Positions 26,211 through 35,355 of a DNA stretch of 64,000 bases are shown piece after piece. The DNA comes from Rhodoferax sp. (GTDB lineage: Bacteria > Pseudomonadota > Gammaproteobacteria > Burkholderiales > Burkholderiaceae_C). The DNA is taken from assembly GCA_031291295.1 (NCBI GenBank), contig JARLJI010000080.1:62001-126000 (forward strand), written 5' to 3'. The notes under the pieces were generated by a model. The model saw only the letters and a list, made by a program, of their open reading frames with translations. It was not told where the DNA came from and did no database searches. Within the stretch, counting starts at the first letter, position 1. The number at the start of each line of letters is the position of its first letter. Position numbers and translations under genes: made by a program.

Positions 26211-26980
26211 GGCTCGCCCTTCGCGTGGGTGTCGCCCGCCGCCCCGGTAATGCGCCGCGGCAGATATTGATTGGCCGGCTGCGTCTCCCACTCCGGCATC
26301 AACGAATAGCCACCGCGCTCGCGGATAGCGATCGACACTTCGGAGTTGGGGTCCTTCACGTCACCGAACAAGCGCGCTCCCGTTGGACAGGCCTTCACGC
26401 ATGCGGGTTTGCGGTCTTCCTTGGGCAAATTCTCGTCGTAGATGCGATCAACGCACAAAGTGCACTTGGTCATTACCTGGCGCTCTTCATCGATCTCGCG
26501 CGCACCGTAAGGACAAGCCCATGCGCAGTACTTGCAGCCAATGCACTTGTCGTAGTCGACCAGCACAATGCCGTCCTCCTTGCGTTTGTAGCTCGCGCCG
26601 GTCGGGCACACCGGCACGCATGGTGGATCTTCGCAATGCAGGCAGCTTTTCGGAAAGTGGATCGTCTCGGTGCCGGGAAAACTGCCGGCCTCGTAGGTTT
26701 GCACGCGATTAAAAAAGGTGCCGGTCGGGTCAGCGCCGTAGGCGTGCTCATCGACCAACGGGCCGGCCGACCCCGAGGTGTTCCATTGCTTGCATGAGGT
26801 TACGCAGGCGTGGCAGCCAACGCAGACGTTCAGGTCGATCACCAGCGCAAGTTGCTTGGCCAGCGTCTCGCCTGGCTCGGCGCGCACTCTGGTTGCAGTC
26901 TTGGGCGGTGCCGTAACGGCGCGGGCCGGGGCTTCGGTGACGGCATTGCGCTTGATCAGCTCTTGGAGCCAGTGGATCAT
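26207..26980 (-). CDS. soeB: Iron-sulfur subunit of sulfite dehydrogenase
   Basis: A 257-residue ferredoxin-like subunit with four cysteine groups for four [4Fe-4S] clusters: CVGCHACVTSC, CLHCEDPPCVPVC, CIGCKYCAWAC and CTLC followed by CVKAC. It links the molybdenum subunit SoeA with the membrane anchor SoeC. There is no signal peptide, so it is cytoplasmic. It overlaps both neighbours by ATGA, showing strict co-translation. Confidence 0.85.
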   Translation of the reverse strand: MIHWLQELIKRNAVTEAPARAVTAPPKTATRVRAEPGETLAKQLALVIDLNVCVGCHACVTSCKQWNTSGSAGPLVDEHAYGADPTGTFFNRVQTYEAGSFPGTETIHFPKSCLHCEDPPCVPVCPTGASYKRKEDGIVLVDYDKCIGCKYCAWACPYGAREIDEERQVMTKCTLCVDRIYDENLPKEDRKPACVKACPTGARLFGDVKDPNSEVSIAIRERGGYSLMPEWETQPANQYLPRRITGAAGDTHAKGEP

Positions 26981-29931
26981 GATTTTTTCGCCCCCCTCAG
27001 CCGAGCCTTGAATTCGCCCTGCCCGGCAAAATATGCCTGGAACACGCGCTTCACAGTGTTAGTCGCGCCGGGTAACACAGGCATCGCATCGAACTGCGGC
27101 AACGTAGTGCGGGCATCCGCCTCGGCGGGATAGACCCGCACCCGCACGTCGTACCACGCCGCCTGCCCGGTGATGGGATCGGAATTCGACACCCGCCCAT
27201 GCGCGGCCGGTAACTCGTCGGAGATCAGGTGGTTCAGCAGGAAGCCCCGCTGCGATTCGTTCGCGTCAGGGCCCAGGTTCCACGCGCCGGCGGCCTTGCC
27301 AATCGCGTTCCAGGTCCACACAGTGCCGGGCTCGACCGCTTCGCTGTAGCGGGCCATGCACCGAACCTTGCCCCACTGCGACTCGACGTAGATCCAGCCA
27401 CCGTCTTCGATACCCGCGGCAGCGGCCATACCCGGATTCACGAACAGGTAGTTCTCGGCGTGGATCTGGCGCAACCAGGCGTTTTGCGAATCCCAAGAGT
27501 GGTACATCGCCATCGGCCGCTGGGTGATCGCCGCCAGCGGATACTTCGCCATCTCGATAACGTCGTGCTCAAGCGGCTCGTACCAGAATGGCAGCGGGTC
27601 GAAATGGCGCACGATCCGTTCGCGCAGATGGTCGGGCGGCTGGCGTCCACGCGTCTTGCCCTGTGCGGCGAGACGAAATTTCTGCATGACGTCCGAATAC
27701 AGCTGGATGACGATCGGCTCCTTGAACTTGCGCATCCCATTGTCCTGCGCCCATTGCAAGTAAGGGCCATTGCAGTTGCGCATGTACTGCAGCGATTCGT
27801 CCATCGTGTGATGAAACACGCAGTTGTTCTTCGCGTACTGTTCCCACTGATTCGGGTTCGGCTCGCCGACAAGCGCCTTGTCTCCGTTCTTGCCGCGCCA
27901 GCCGATCAGAAAGCCCGTACCGGAATCCGGGGCGGTCTGAAAGTTGACGATGAAATCGGGATAGTCCTTGAACTTGCGTGTGCCGTCGACGGCGGTAAAA
28001 GCCGGGAATTTCAGGCGACCCGCCAGTTCGATCAACACCTCCTGGAACGGCTTGCATTCGCCGGCGCGCGGCACAACCGGCACGCGCACCGAATCGACGG
28101 GGCCATCGAATTCGGAAATCGGCCGGTCGAGCATGGACATCGCGTCGTGCCGTTCGAGATAGGTCGTGTCGGGCAGGATCAGATCCGCGAATGCGGTCAT
28201 TTCCGACTGGAACGCGTCGCACACGACGATGAACGGGATTTTGTATTCCCCCTTACCAGGGCCGTCGTCGTGCTTGTCGTTCAGCATCTGGCGGACTTCC
28301 ACGGTGTTCATCGACGAGTTCCACGCCATGTTCGCCATGAAGATCATCAACGTGTCGATCGGGTAAGGGTCGCCGCGCCATGCATTGGTGATGACGTTAT
28401 GCATCAGCCCGTGCACGGCGAGTGGGTATTCCCATGAAAACGCCTTGTCGATACGCATTGGGCCGCCATCGGCGTCAATGAACAAGTCTTCCGGCGCCGC
28501 CGGCCAGCCCAGCGGCCCCACCGGCAGCGGAGTGTTCGGTTGAACCTGGTCCGGACTGTTCGGTGGTTTGGCCGAGGGCGGCACCGCACGCGGGTAAGGC
28601 GCCTTATGGCGAAAGCCGCCGGGCCGGTCGATCGTGCCGAGCAGCGACATCAGTACCGCCAGTGCGCGAATCGTCTGGAAACCATTCGAATGCGCCGCGA
28701 GGCCGCGCATCGCGTGAAACGCCACCGGGTTGCCGGTAACGGTGTCATGGGTCTCGCCCCACGCGTCGGTCCAGCGTATGGGTAATTCGATCTTGTGGTC
28801 GCGTGCGGCAACGCCCATTTCGAGCGCAAGGCGCCGAATGGTGGCAGCCGGAATGCCGGTAATGCCTTCCGCCCATTCCGGCGTGCAGCTTTGGACCTGT
28901 TCCTGCAGCAACTGGAATGCGGGCTTGACAGGCGTGCCACCGGGCAGCGTGAATTCGCCCGTCAGGCATGGGTCGGCGCCGGGTGTATGGGTCTTGACCG
29001 GGCGCCCGGTATGGCGATCCCACCACATCTTGTTTTGCGGGTAGAGCGCATTGCCCACGGGACTCGCATCGTCCTGCACGAACAGGCCGAAGACGTCGCT
29101 GGCCGAATCCGCGTTGACCAGTTCCCCCGCGTTTGAATAGCGTGCGATGAACGGCTGGTCGTAGAGACCTTTGGCGATCAGTTCGTGGATCAGCGCCATA
29201 AAGAGGGCGCCATCGGTGCCTGGACGAATCGGCACCCACTCGTCGGCAATCGCCGAGTAGCCGGTGCGTACCGGGTTGATCGATACAAACCGGCCGCCCG
29301 CGCGCTTGAACTTCGACAGGGCGATCTTGAGTGGGTTCGAATGGTGATCTTCGGCGGTGCCGATCATGACGAAGAGTCGGGCGCTGTCGAGATCGGGGCC
29401 GCCAAATTCCCAGAACGACCCGCCAATCGTATAGATCATGCCGGCCGCCATGTTGGACGAACAAAAGCCGCCGTGCGCCGCATAGTTGGGCGTGCCGAAC
29501 TGCTTGGCGAAGAGGCCTGTCAGCGCCTGCATCTGATCGCGTCCGGTGAAGAGCGCGAAGCGCTTGGGGTCGGTGGCCCGAATGTGCGCGAGACGTTTTT
29601 CCAGGATGTCAAATGCCTCATCCCATGAGATGGGCTCGAACGCCGCCGCCCCCCGCTCGGCATCCGCTTTGCGCCGTAGTGGCTGGGTGAGCCGCGCGGG
29701 CGAGTATTGCTTCATGATGCCCGACGACCCTTTCGCGCAGATCACGCCCTGATTCAACGGGTGGTTCGGGTTGCCGTCGATATAGCGCACCTCGCCATCG
29801 CGCAAGTGCACGCGGATGCCGCAGCGGCAGGCGCACATGTAGCAGGTGGTGGTCTTGACCTCGGTGTTTGCCGTCGGCGTCGGCGATGCGAGCGGGTTGT
29901 GCAGCGGTTCGCTAGAGAGAAACTTGAACAC
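26977..29931 (-). CDS. soeA: Molybdopterin subunit of cytoplasmic sulfite dehydrogenase
   Basis: A 984-residue molybdopterin oxidoreductase of the DMSO reductase superfamily. An N-terminal [4Fe-4S] motif uses C30, C33, C37 and C65 (CYMCACRC, then GVICAKG); the molybdopterin guanine dinucleotide domains and the C-terminal binding domain follow. No twin-arginine signal precedes the cysteines, so the enzyme faces the cytoplasm, as SoeA does, unlike periplasmic SorAB or DMSO reductase. I chose a GTG at 29931, preceded by GGAG and lying two bases beyond the pta stop; longer frames overlap pta. Reaction: sulfite plus quinone to sulfate. It removes the toxic product of Xsc. Confidence 0.83.
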   Translation of the reverse strand: MFKFLSSEPLHNPLASPTPTANTEVKTTTCYMCACRCGIRVHLRDGEVRYIDGNPNHPLNQGVICAKGSSGIMKQYSPARLTQPLRRKADAERGAAAFEPISWDEAFDILEKRLAHIRATDPKRFALFTGRDQMQALTGLFAKQFGTPNYAAHGGFCSSNMAAGMIYTIGGSFWEFGGPDLDSARLFVMIGTAEDHHSNPLKIALSKFKRAGGRFVSINPVRTGYSAIADEWVPIRPGTDGALFMALIHELIAKGLYDQPFIARYSNAGELVNADSASDVFGLFVQDDASPVGNALYPQNKMWWDRHTGRPVKTHTPGADPCLTGEFTLPGGTPVKPAFQLLQEQVQSCTPEWAEGITGIPAATIRRLALEMGVAARDHKIELPIRWTDAWGETHDTVTGNPVAFHAMRGLAAHSNGFQTIRALAVLMSLLGTIDRPGGFRHKAPYPRAVPPSAKPPNSPDQVQPNTPLPVGPLGWPAAPEDLFIDADGGPMRIDKAFSWEYPLAVHGLMHNVITNAWRGDPYPIDTLMIFMANMAWNSSMNTVEVRQMLNDKHDDGPGKGEYKIPFIVVCDAFQSEMTAFADLILPDTTYLERHDAMSMLDRPISEFDGPVDSVRVPVVPRAGECKPFQEVLIELAGRLKFPAFTAVDGTRKFKDYPDFIVNFQTAPDSGTGFLIGWRGKNGDKALVGEPNPNQWEQYAKNNCVFHHTMDESLQYMRNCNGPYLQWAQDNGMRKFKEPIVIQLYSDVMQKFRLAAQGKTRGRQPPDHLRERIVRHFDPLPFWYEPLEHDVIEMAKYPLAAITQRPMAMYHSWDSQNAWLRQIHAENYLFVNPGMAAAAGIEDGGWIYVESQWGKVRCMARYSEAVEPGTVWTWNAIGKAAGAWNLGPDANESQRGFLLNHLISDELPAAHGRVSNSDPITGQAAWYDVRVRVYPAEADARTTLPQFDAMPVLPGATNTVKRVFQAYFAGQGEFKARLRGAKKS

Positions 29932-29932
29932 A

Positions 29933-30919
29933 TCAGCTCCTTGGCGGCTCGAGAGGGGTATCCAACGGGATTGACGCGAGCACCGCCAACGCCACCGATG
30001 CAATCCGCGAGTGCAGCGAGTCGGCACGCGACGTCAACACTATCGGCACTTTGGCCCCGAGCACCAAGCCTGCGCAGTCACCACCGCCGATGTAATTGAA
30101 GCTTTTGTACAGCATATTGCCGGCATTGAGATCCGGCATCAGCAACAGGTCTGCATCGCCACTGACCTGAGAGTCGATCTTCTTGATGCGCGCCGCCTCG
30201 GCAGAGATAGCATTGTCAAAACCGAACGGGCCTTCCACGATAGCGCCTGGCCACGCGCCCTGCCGCGCCATCTCGACCAGTGCCTGGGCGTCCATGGTGG
30301 CCGGAATCGCCGGGTTCACGGTTTCGACCGCCGCGACGATGGCGACTTTGGGATGCGCGACGCCGAGTCGTTGCAACAGCGCGATTGCGTTGCCGATGAT
30401 GTCGCGCTTGGTGGGCAGGTTGGGGGCGATGTTGACAACGCAGTCGGCGAGCGCGAGCAGCTTCGGATAGCGTGGCAAGTCAAACACGAACGCATGGCTG
30501 ATGCGCGTATTGCCGCGCAGTCCGGAATGCTTGTTCACGACCGCCGACATCAACTCGTCGGTATGCAACGAGCCCTTCATCAGTGCGCCAATCACACCCT
30601 CACGCGCCAGCATGGTCGCGCGCGACGCCGCTTCGGGACCTGCGTCAGCCGTATCAATGAGTTCGAATTGCGCCACGTCCACGCCAGCGGCGCTGGCCGC
30701 GCGGGCGATTGGCCCGGCGGGGCCGATCAGCACGGGCCGGGCAATGCCGACTGCAGCAATCTGCGCGGCCGCACCCAGCGCAAGTGCGTCGCACGGGCAT
30801 ACCAAACCCACAGCCGGCGCCTGAGTGCCAGCCCGCTGCCGTGCGCGCTCAACCAACTCGTGCAATCGGGGGTGCGTAGCGGCAGCGCTGCGCAGATCAG
30901 GAGATGCATGTTCATTCAT
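29933..30919 (-). CDS. pta: Phosphate acetyltransferase (single-domain)
   Basis: A 328-residue protein of the PTA_PTB family (PF01515), without the N-terminal domains of the long E. coli enzyme. KGSLHTDELMSAVVNK, AVETVNPAIPATMDAQAL and PDLNAGNMLYKSFNYIGG are typical blocks. It converts the acetyl phosphate made by Xsc to acetyl-CoA, and short Pta proteins regularly accompany xsc in sulfonate degraders. The stop codon lies two bases from the soeA start. A phosphate butyryltransferase is the alternative from sequence alone; the context decides for Pta. Confidence 0.85.
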   Translation of the reverse strand: MNEHASPDLRSAAATHPRLHELVERARQRAGTQAPAVGLVCPCDALALGAAAQIAAVGIARPVLIGPAGPIARAASAAGVDVAQFELIDTADAGPEAASRATMLAREGVIGALMKGSLHTDELMSAVVNKHSGLRGNTRISHAFVFDLPRYPKLLALADCVVNIAPNLPTKRDIIGNAIALLQRLGVAHPKVAIVAAVETVNPAIPATMDAQALVEMARQGAWPGAIVEGPFGFDNAISAEAARIKKIDSQVSGDADLLLMPDLNAGNMLYKSFNYIGGGDCAGLVLGAKVPIVLTSRADSLHSRIASVALAVLASIPLDTPLEPPRS

Positions 30920-30941
30920 GACAGGGTTTACCGTGACGAGC

Positions 30942-32369
30942 CTAGAGTTCCTGGTAGCCGTGAGGCTCTTGCGCGATAGTGGCTATCTGAGGACTCTTGC
31001 CGCAAACCATTCGCGCCCCGTACGCTAGCACGAGAATACCCAGACTGATCACCCCCAGCAGCAATGGCGTTCGCTGATCGGGAATGAACCACATCGCCAC
31101 GACAATCGCCATCATTGCGAAGATCGCCACGTATGTCAGATACGGATAGCACCACATGCGCACCCGCAGCCGTGCGGGATCCTCGCGCTCGAGCCGCGAG
31201 CGCAGGCGCAGTTGCGAGACTGCAATCAGGATATAGACAAAGATCGCAACCGTGCCGTAGGAGTTGACCAGAAACGCAAACACCTTGTCGGGCGAGACGT
31301 ACGACATGATCACAGCCACGTAGCCGAACAGTGTGCCGATCAGGATCGCGCGGACAGGTACCCCGTTACGGCTCAGCTTGGCCAGGCCGCGCGGCGCGTC
31401 GCCGCGTCTGGTCAGCGCGAACAACATCCTTGAAGAGGCATACAGCCCCGAGTTCAGCGCCGACAGCACGGCGGTCAGGATGACGGCGTTCATGATTTCC
31501 GCCGCCGCCTTGACACCTATGACATTGAGCGCACTGACATACGGGGTCTTCATGCCGATCGAGTTCCAGGGCACCAGGCACACGACAAGGAATATCGAGC
31601 CAACGTAGAACACCAGCACACGAGTGATCACGGAATTGGTGGCCTGCGCAACTGCCTTTTCCGGCTCCGCCGTCTCGGCCGCCGCGATCGTCACAATCTC
31701 CGCACCAAAATAAAACCCGGTGGCCGCGACCGCGCCAGTCAGCACCGGCACGATGCCGTGTGGTGCGAAGCCGCCGTTCGCAGTGAGGTTGGCCACGCTG
31801 GCCGAGACGCCTGGCCACAGGCCGAGTACGTATAACCCCCCCAGAAACAGGAACACAACGATCGCCGCGACCTTGATCGACGCGAACCAGAATTCGAACT
31901 CGCCGAAGGACTTCACGGAAATCAGATTCGTCAGGGTCAGCAAAACCAGCAGCGTCAGGCTGATGACCCAACCCGGCACATCGGGGAGCCAAAACTGCAC
32001 GATAGTGGCGCCCGCGACCGCCTCGAGTGCGACGACAATGACCCAAAAGTACCAGTACATCCAGCCGGTCAGGAAACCAGCCAGTTCGCCCACGGCCTGC
32101 CGGTCGCTCCAGGCAAGCCGGGCGTACTCATAAAAGGATCCAACGGTCGGCAGCGCCACGGCCATTTCGCCAAGCATGCGCATCACCAGCACCACCAGCA
32201 CGCCGGTAATCAGAAACGAGATGACGGCAGCAGGGCCAGCCTGCTGGACCACCACACCGCTACCCACAAACAGACCGGCACCGATCACGCCACCCAGAGC
32301 GATCATGGTCATGTGCCGCTGCTTCAGACTATGCTGGAGACCGCTTGAACCGCGGGATTCGCTTGTCAT
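30942..32369 (-). CDS. Amino acid permease, APC family
   Basis: A 475-residue APC-superfamily transporter with twelve membrane segments. The first segments read MIALGGVIGAGLFVGSG, followed by LGEMAVALPTVGSFYEYARL, the signature of the GabP/AnsP/proline-specific permease group. It sits between xsc and pta on the same strand, 22 bases ahead of pta. The start at 32369 was taken at MTSESRGSSG; a longer frame from 32411 is possible. Position suggests import of taurine, beta-alanine, alanine or a related compound, in addition to TauABC. I cannot name the substrate. Confidence 0.75.
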   Translation of the reverse strand: MTSESRGSSGLQHSLKQRHMTMIALGGVIGAGLFVGSGVVVQQAGPAAVISFLITGVLVVLVMRMLGEMAVALPTVGSFYEYARLAWSDRQAVGELAGFLTGWMYWYFWVIVVALEAVAGATIVQFWLPDVPGWVISLTLLVLLTLTNLISVKSFGEFEFWFASIKVAAIVVFLFLGGLYVLGLWPGVSASVANLTANGGFAPHGIVPVLTGAVAATGFYFGAEIVTIAAAETAEPEKAVAQATNSVITRVLVFYVGSIFLVVCLVPWNSIGMKTPYVSALNVIGVKAAAEIMNAVILTAVLSALNSGLYASSRMLFALTRRGDAPRGLAKLSRNGVPVRAILIGTLFGYVAVIMSYVSPDKVFAFLVNSYGTVAIFVYILIAVSQLRLRSRLEREDPARLRVRMWCYPYLTYVAIFAMMAIVVAMWFIPDQRTPLLLGVISLGILVLAYGARMVCGKSPQIATIAQEPHGYQEL

Positions 32370-32553
32370 TTTATTGCTCTCGCTGAACGTAATAAGTGCT
32401 CGAACGCCCATGCCTTATAGGGGCCGTCACTCCGTGCAGGAGGCGTACACGCCCGCTCGCACAGCACCTATCCAGGAGCGGGTGCTCGCGCGCGAATGCA
32501 CCAGCGCCCCAAGATAAGACTAAACCCATTGCAGGGCCTTCCCGTTCGGGTTG

Positions 32554-34380
32554 TCAGACGTAGTCCTTGTACTTCTCAAGCAGACGCACCGGCTTGGCCA
32601 GCGCGTCGCGGCGGAACGGGTCACCCAGTTCGCGTGTGCACATGATCTCGATCACGCAGGTCTTGCCTTCGTTCATCTGCATGTCGATAGCCTTCTTGAG
32701 CGCCGGGCCGACGTCTTCGAGCCTGTCCACGATGATGGCTTCTGCGCCCATGGCCTTGGCCATGCCGGACCAGCTTTCGTTCTCCAGCTCGGCCGCCACG
32801 AAACGGCGGTTGTAGAAGTCAACCTGGTTCTTCTTCTCGGCGCCCCACTGGCGGTTGTGAAAGACCACGGCGGTGACCGGGATGTCGTGGCGCACGGCGG
32901 TCAGGATTTCGACCATGCTCATGGCCCAGGCGCCGTCGCCAGCGTAGGCAATGGCGGGGCGGTCCATCGCGGCCAGCTTGGCGCCGATGATGGTGGGCAG
33001 CGCGTAGCCGCAGTTGCCGAAGCTCATCGGGGCAAAGAAGCTGCGCGGCTCTTCAAAACGCAGGTAGCTGTTGGCCACCGAGTTGATGTTGCCGATGTCG
33101 GTGGACACCATGGCGCGCGGCGGCATCGCCTTTTCGAGTTCACGCAGAACCTGGCGGGGATGCAGGTAATCGCCACCGTTGAAGGTCTTTTCCTTGGCGT
33201 TCTCTTCGATCATGTCGAGGCTGAACGCGTCTTTTTCGTGCGTCCACTCGTTCAGTTCCTTTTCCCAGGCGTCTTTTTCGGCCTTGACGGTCTTGGCGCG
33301 GGCTTCCTTGGTGGCATCGCAGGCCAGGGTCTTGCCGGCCAGACGGCGCGTCAGTTCAGCGGCGGTAGCCTTGGCGTCGCCGCAGATGCCGACCGTGATC
33401 TTCTTGACCAGGCCCAGGTTGGTGTGATCGGCCTCGACCTGGATGATCTTGGCGTTCTTTGGCCAGTAGTCCATGCCGTGCTGTGGCAGCGTGCCGAAGG
33501 GGCCCATGCGCGAACCCAGCGCCACCACCACGTCAGCCTGGGCGATCAGCTTCATTGCAGCCTTGGAGCCCTGGTAGCCCAGCGGGCCGGCCCACAGCGG
33601 GTGGCTGGCGGGGAAAGCATCATTGCGCAGGTAGCCGGTGACCACGGGCGCGCCCAGGCGCTCGGCCAGGGCCTTGCATTCCTCGACCGCGTTGCCCATC
33701 ACCACGCCGCCACCGGCCAGAATGACCGGGAACTTGGCCGTGGCCAGCAGTTCAGCCGCGGCGGACAGCGTTTCTTCGCCGCCAGCGCCACGGTCAAGGC
33801 GCATTGGCTTGGGAATCTCGCACTCGATCTCGCCGTAGAAGTAGTCGCGCGGAATGTTCAGCTGGGTCGGGCCGTTGTCGGACATGGCGCGGTCAAAGCA
33901 GCGTGCCGTGTATTCAGCCATGCGCTTGGGATGCGTCACATGGCCCTGGTACCTGGTGAACTCCTCGAACATGGGCAGCTGGTTGGCTTCCTGGAAGCCG
34001 CCCAGGCCGATGCCGGTGGTGCCGGTCTCGGGGGTGATGATGACGACCGGGCTGTGTGCCCAGTAAGCGGCGGCAATGGCGGTCACGCAGTTGCTGATGC
34101 CTGGGCCATTTTGGCCGATGGTCACGCCGTGGCGGCCCGACACGCGGGCGTAGCCGTCAGCCATGTGGGCAGCACCTTGTTCGTGCACGACCGGGATCAG
34201 ACGGATACCGGCGGGCGCGAAGATATCCATCGCATCCATGAAGGCCGAACCCATGATGCCAAACATGTCGGTCACGCCATTGGCGACCATGGTCTCGACA
34301 AAGGCCTCGGAAGGGGTCATCTTTTGCACACCGCTAACGACAGTTCGAGCGGTTGCGGAAGCGGCTGGTTTTTGACTCAT
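32554..34380 (-). CDS. xsc: Sulfoacetaldehyde acetyltransferase
   Basis: A 608-residue thiamine pyrophosphate enzyme. E67 in VVHEQGAAHMADGYARV is the cofactor-activating glutamate, and the TPP motif runs from GDG at 481 to N509 (GDGAWAMSMVEIL ending VVFHN). GTTGIGLGGFQEANQLPMF is a characteristic stretch of Xsc that separates it from acetolactate synthase. It cleaves sulfoacetaldehyde with phosphate to acetyl phosphate and sulfite, the step where the taurine, isethionate and sulfoacetate routes meet. AAGGAG lies 12 bases ahead of the ATG. The promoter and IclR-type operator are visible upstream. The 184 bases to the permease hold no clear gene or terminator. Confidence 0.95.
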   Translation of the reverse strand: MSQKPAASATARTVVSGVQKMTPSEAFVETMVANGVTDMFGIMGSAFMDAMDIFAPAGIRLIPVVHEQGAAHMADGYARVSGRHGVTIGQNGPGISNCVTAIAAAYWAHSPVVIITPETGTTGIGLGGFQEANQLPMFEEFTRYQGHVTHPKRMAEYTARCFDRAMSDNGPTQLNIPRDYFYGEIECEIPKPMRLDRGAGGEETLSAAAELLATAKFPVILAGGGVVMGNAVEECKALAERLGAPVVTGYLRNDAFPASHPLWAGPLGYQGSKAAMKLIAQADVVVALGSRMGPFGTLPQHGMDYWPKNAKIIQVEADHTNLGLVKKITVGICGDAKATAAELTRRLAGKTLACDATKEARAKTVKAEKDAWEKELNEWTHEKDAFSLDMIEENAKEKTFNGGDYLHPRQVLRELEKAMPPRAMVSTDIGNINSVANSYLRFEEPRSFFAPMSFGNCGYALPTIIGAKLAAMDRPAIAYAGDGAWAMSMVEILTAVRHDIPVTAVVFHNRQWGAEKKNQVDFYNRRFVAAELENESWSGMAKAMGAEAIIVDRLEDVGPALKKAIDMQMNEGKTCVIEIMCTRELGDPFRRDALAKPVRLLEKYKDYV

Positions 34381-34422
34381 GATGCAATGTCTCCTTGCGA
34401 ATGCTGGTAAAAAAATAAATTC

Positions 34423-34439
34423 CGGAACATCAAGTTCCG
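34423..34439. promoter_or_regulatory. IclR-type operator CGGAAC-N5-GTTCCG upstream of xsc
   Basis: A perfect six-base inverted repeat with a five-base spacer. It lies just downstream of the expected xsc transcription start, a position suited to repression. The core GGAAC-N5-GTTCC equals the iseR-iseJ operator at 1066-1080. The divergent IclR gene is the likely ligand protein. Confidence 0.7.
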
Positions 34440-34455
34440 TTTTTCGTACAATCGG

Positions 34456-34484
34456 ACTATAAATCCGAGCCGTCATTTGGTCAA
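34456..34484 (-). promoter_or_regulatory. Sigma-70 promoter of xsc
   Basis: On the minus strand TTGACC (34479-34484) and TATAGT (34456-34461) are separated by exactly 17 bases. Both hexamers are 5 of 6 matches. It points towards xsc, with the start of transcription near 34449. Confidence 0.72.
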
Positions 34485-34509
34485 CAATAATTTACAAATC
34501 GATACGCCA

Positions 34510-34538
34510 TGTACTAATTTCCGGAATTTAACTATATT
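34510..34538 (+). promoter_or_regulatory. Probable promoter and autoregulatory site of the IclR gene next to xsc
   Basis: TATATT at 34533-34538 is a good -10 box; the -35 region (TGTACT) is weak. Between them lies the palindrome TTCCGGAA (34519-34526), which also occurs at 34420-34427 overlapping the xsc operator. A regulator bound there would block its own transcription. Confidence 0.45.
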
Positions 34539-34547
34539 AGTACCCTC

Positions 34548-35342
34548 ATGAAAATTGTCCAGAGTGCCATACCCGATGCAGCAGAAGTGAACGGCGACAC
34601 GCCAACGATGCGGCTGTTCGCGCTGCTCGAAGTGATCGCCGCCAGAGATCAGCATCACTCGCTGCAGAGCCTTGTCGAAGAAACCGGCCTGCCCAAGGCC
34701 ACGCTGCATCGGATGTTGCAGCAACTCGAATCTGCAGAGCTATTGCAGCGCGAGAGCGATAACCGTCACTATGGCATCGGTACGCGGTTGCGGCGTTTGG
34801 CGGAGAACCTGTTGTTGAACGACAGCCACCGCGGCGCACGCCACTCGGTACTCAAAAAACTGGTCGAAGAGGTTGGTGAAAGCTGCAACATCACGTCGCT
34901 ATCGGGCGACGAAGTGATCTACCTCGATCGGGTCGAAACTGCGGCGCCGTTGCGCTTTTTCCTGCGCGCGGGTTCGCGCGTGCCGGTTCACTGCTCGGCC
35001 AGTGGGAAAATCTTGCTGACGCAGATGAGCGCGGCCCAACGCCGGCGTCTGCTGGCGCACGCGCCGCTCGAAAAGTACACCGCCGGGACCAACACCGACC
35101 TGGACCGTCTCGAACGCGACATCCTGCGTGCACGCAAAGACGGCTATGCGCTCGACGAGGAAGAGTTTCTTCCCGGCCTGATGTGCATCGCCGTTCTCGT
35201 GCCGCGCGACAGCGGACCGTCGAATCTGTGCGTCGCAATCCAGGCGCCGACCGTTCGGGCAAGCGTCGAAAAGGCCAAGCAATGGTTGCCGGCGCTCAAG
35301 GGCGCTGCATTGGCGCTGAGCCGCATCGATGCGGGCACATAA
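34548..35342 (+). CDS. IclR-family regulator divergent from xsc
   Basis: A 264-residue IclR-type protein. The winged helix-turn-helix holds SLQSLVEETGLPKATLHRML (about residues 40-60), and the effector domain has SRVPVHCSASGKILL and LPGLMCIAVLVPRD. It is divergent from xsc with 167 bases between the start codons. Two palindromes containing TTCCGGAA or GGAAC-N5-GTTCC lie in that region, so it probably controls xsc and itself. The effector domain resembles the IseR protein at the left end of the window, in line with the shared operator. The name of the gene is not known to me. Confidence 0.82.
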   Translation: MKIVQSAIPDAAEVNGDTPTMRLFALLEVIAARDQHHSLQSLVEETGLPKATLHRMLQQLESAELLQRESDNRHYGIGTRLRRLAENLLLNDSHRGARHSVLKKLVEEVGESCNITSLSGDEVIYLDRVETAAPLRFFLRAGSRVPVHCSASGKILLTQMSAAQRRRLLAHAPLEKYTAGTNTDLDRLERDILRARKDGYALDEEEFLPGLMCIAVLVPRDSGPSNLCVAIQAPTVRASVEKAKQWLPALKGAALALSRIDAGT

Positions 35343-35355
35343 ACCGAAAGCTTCC

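Noticed and set aside
26977..29931. DMSO, tetrathionate or formate oxidoreductase catalytic subunit
   Set aside because: No twin-arginine signal as in DMSO or tetrathionate reductases, no formate accessory genes, and direct linkage to xsc and pta. Not fully excluded without a tree.
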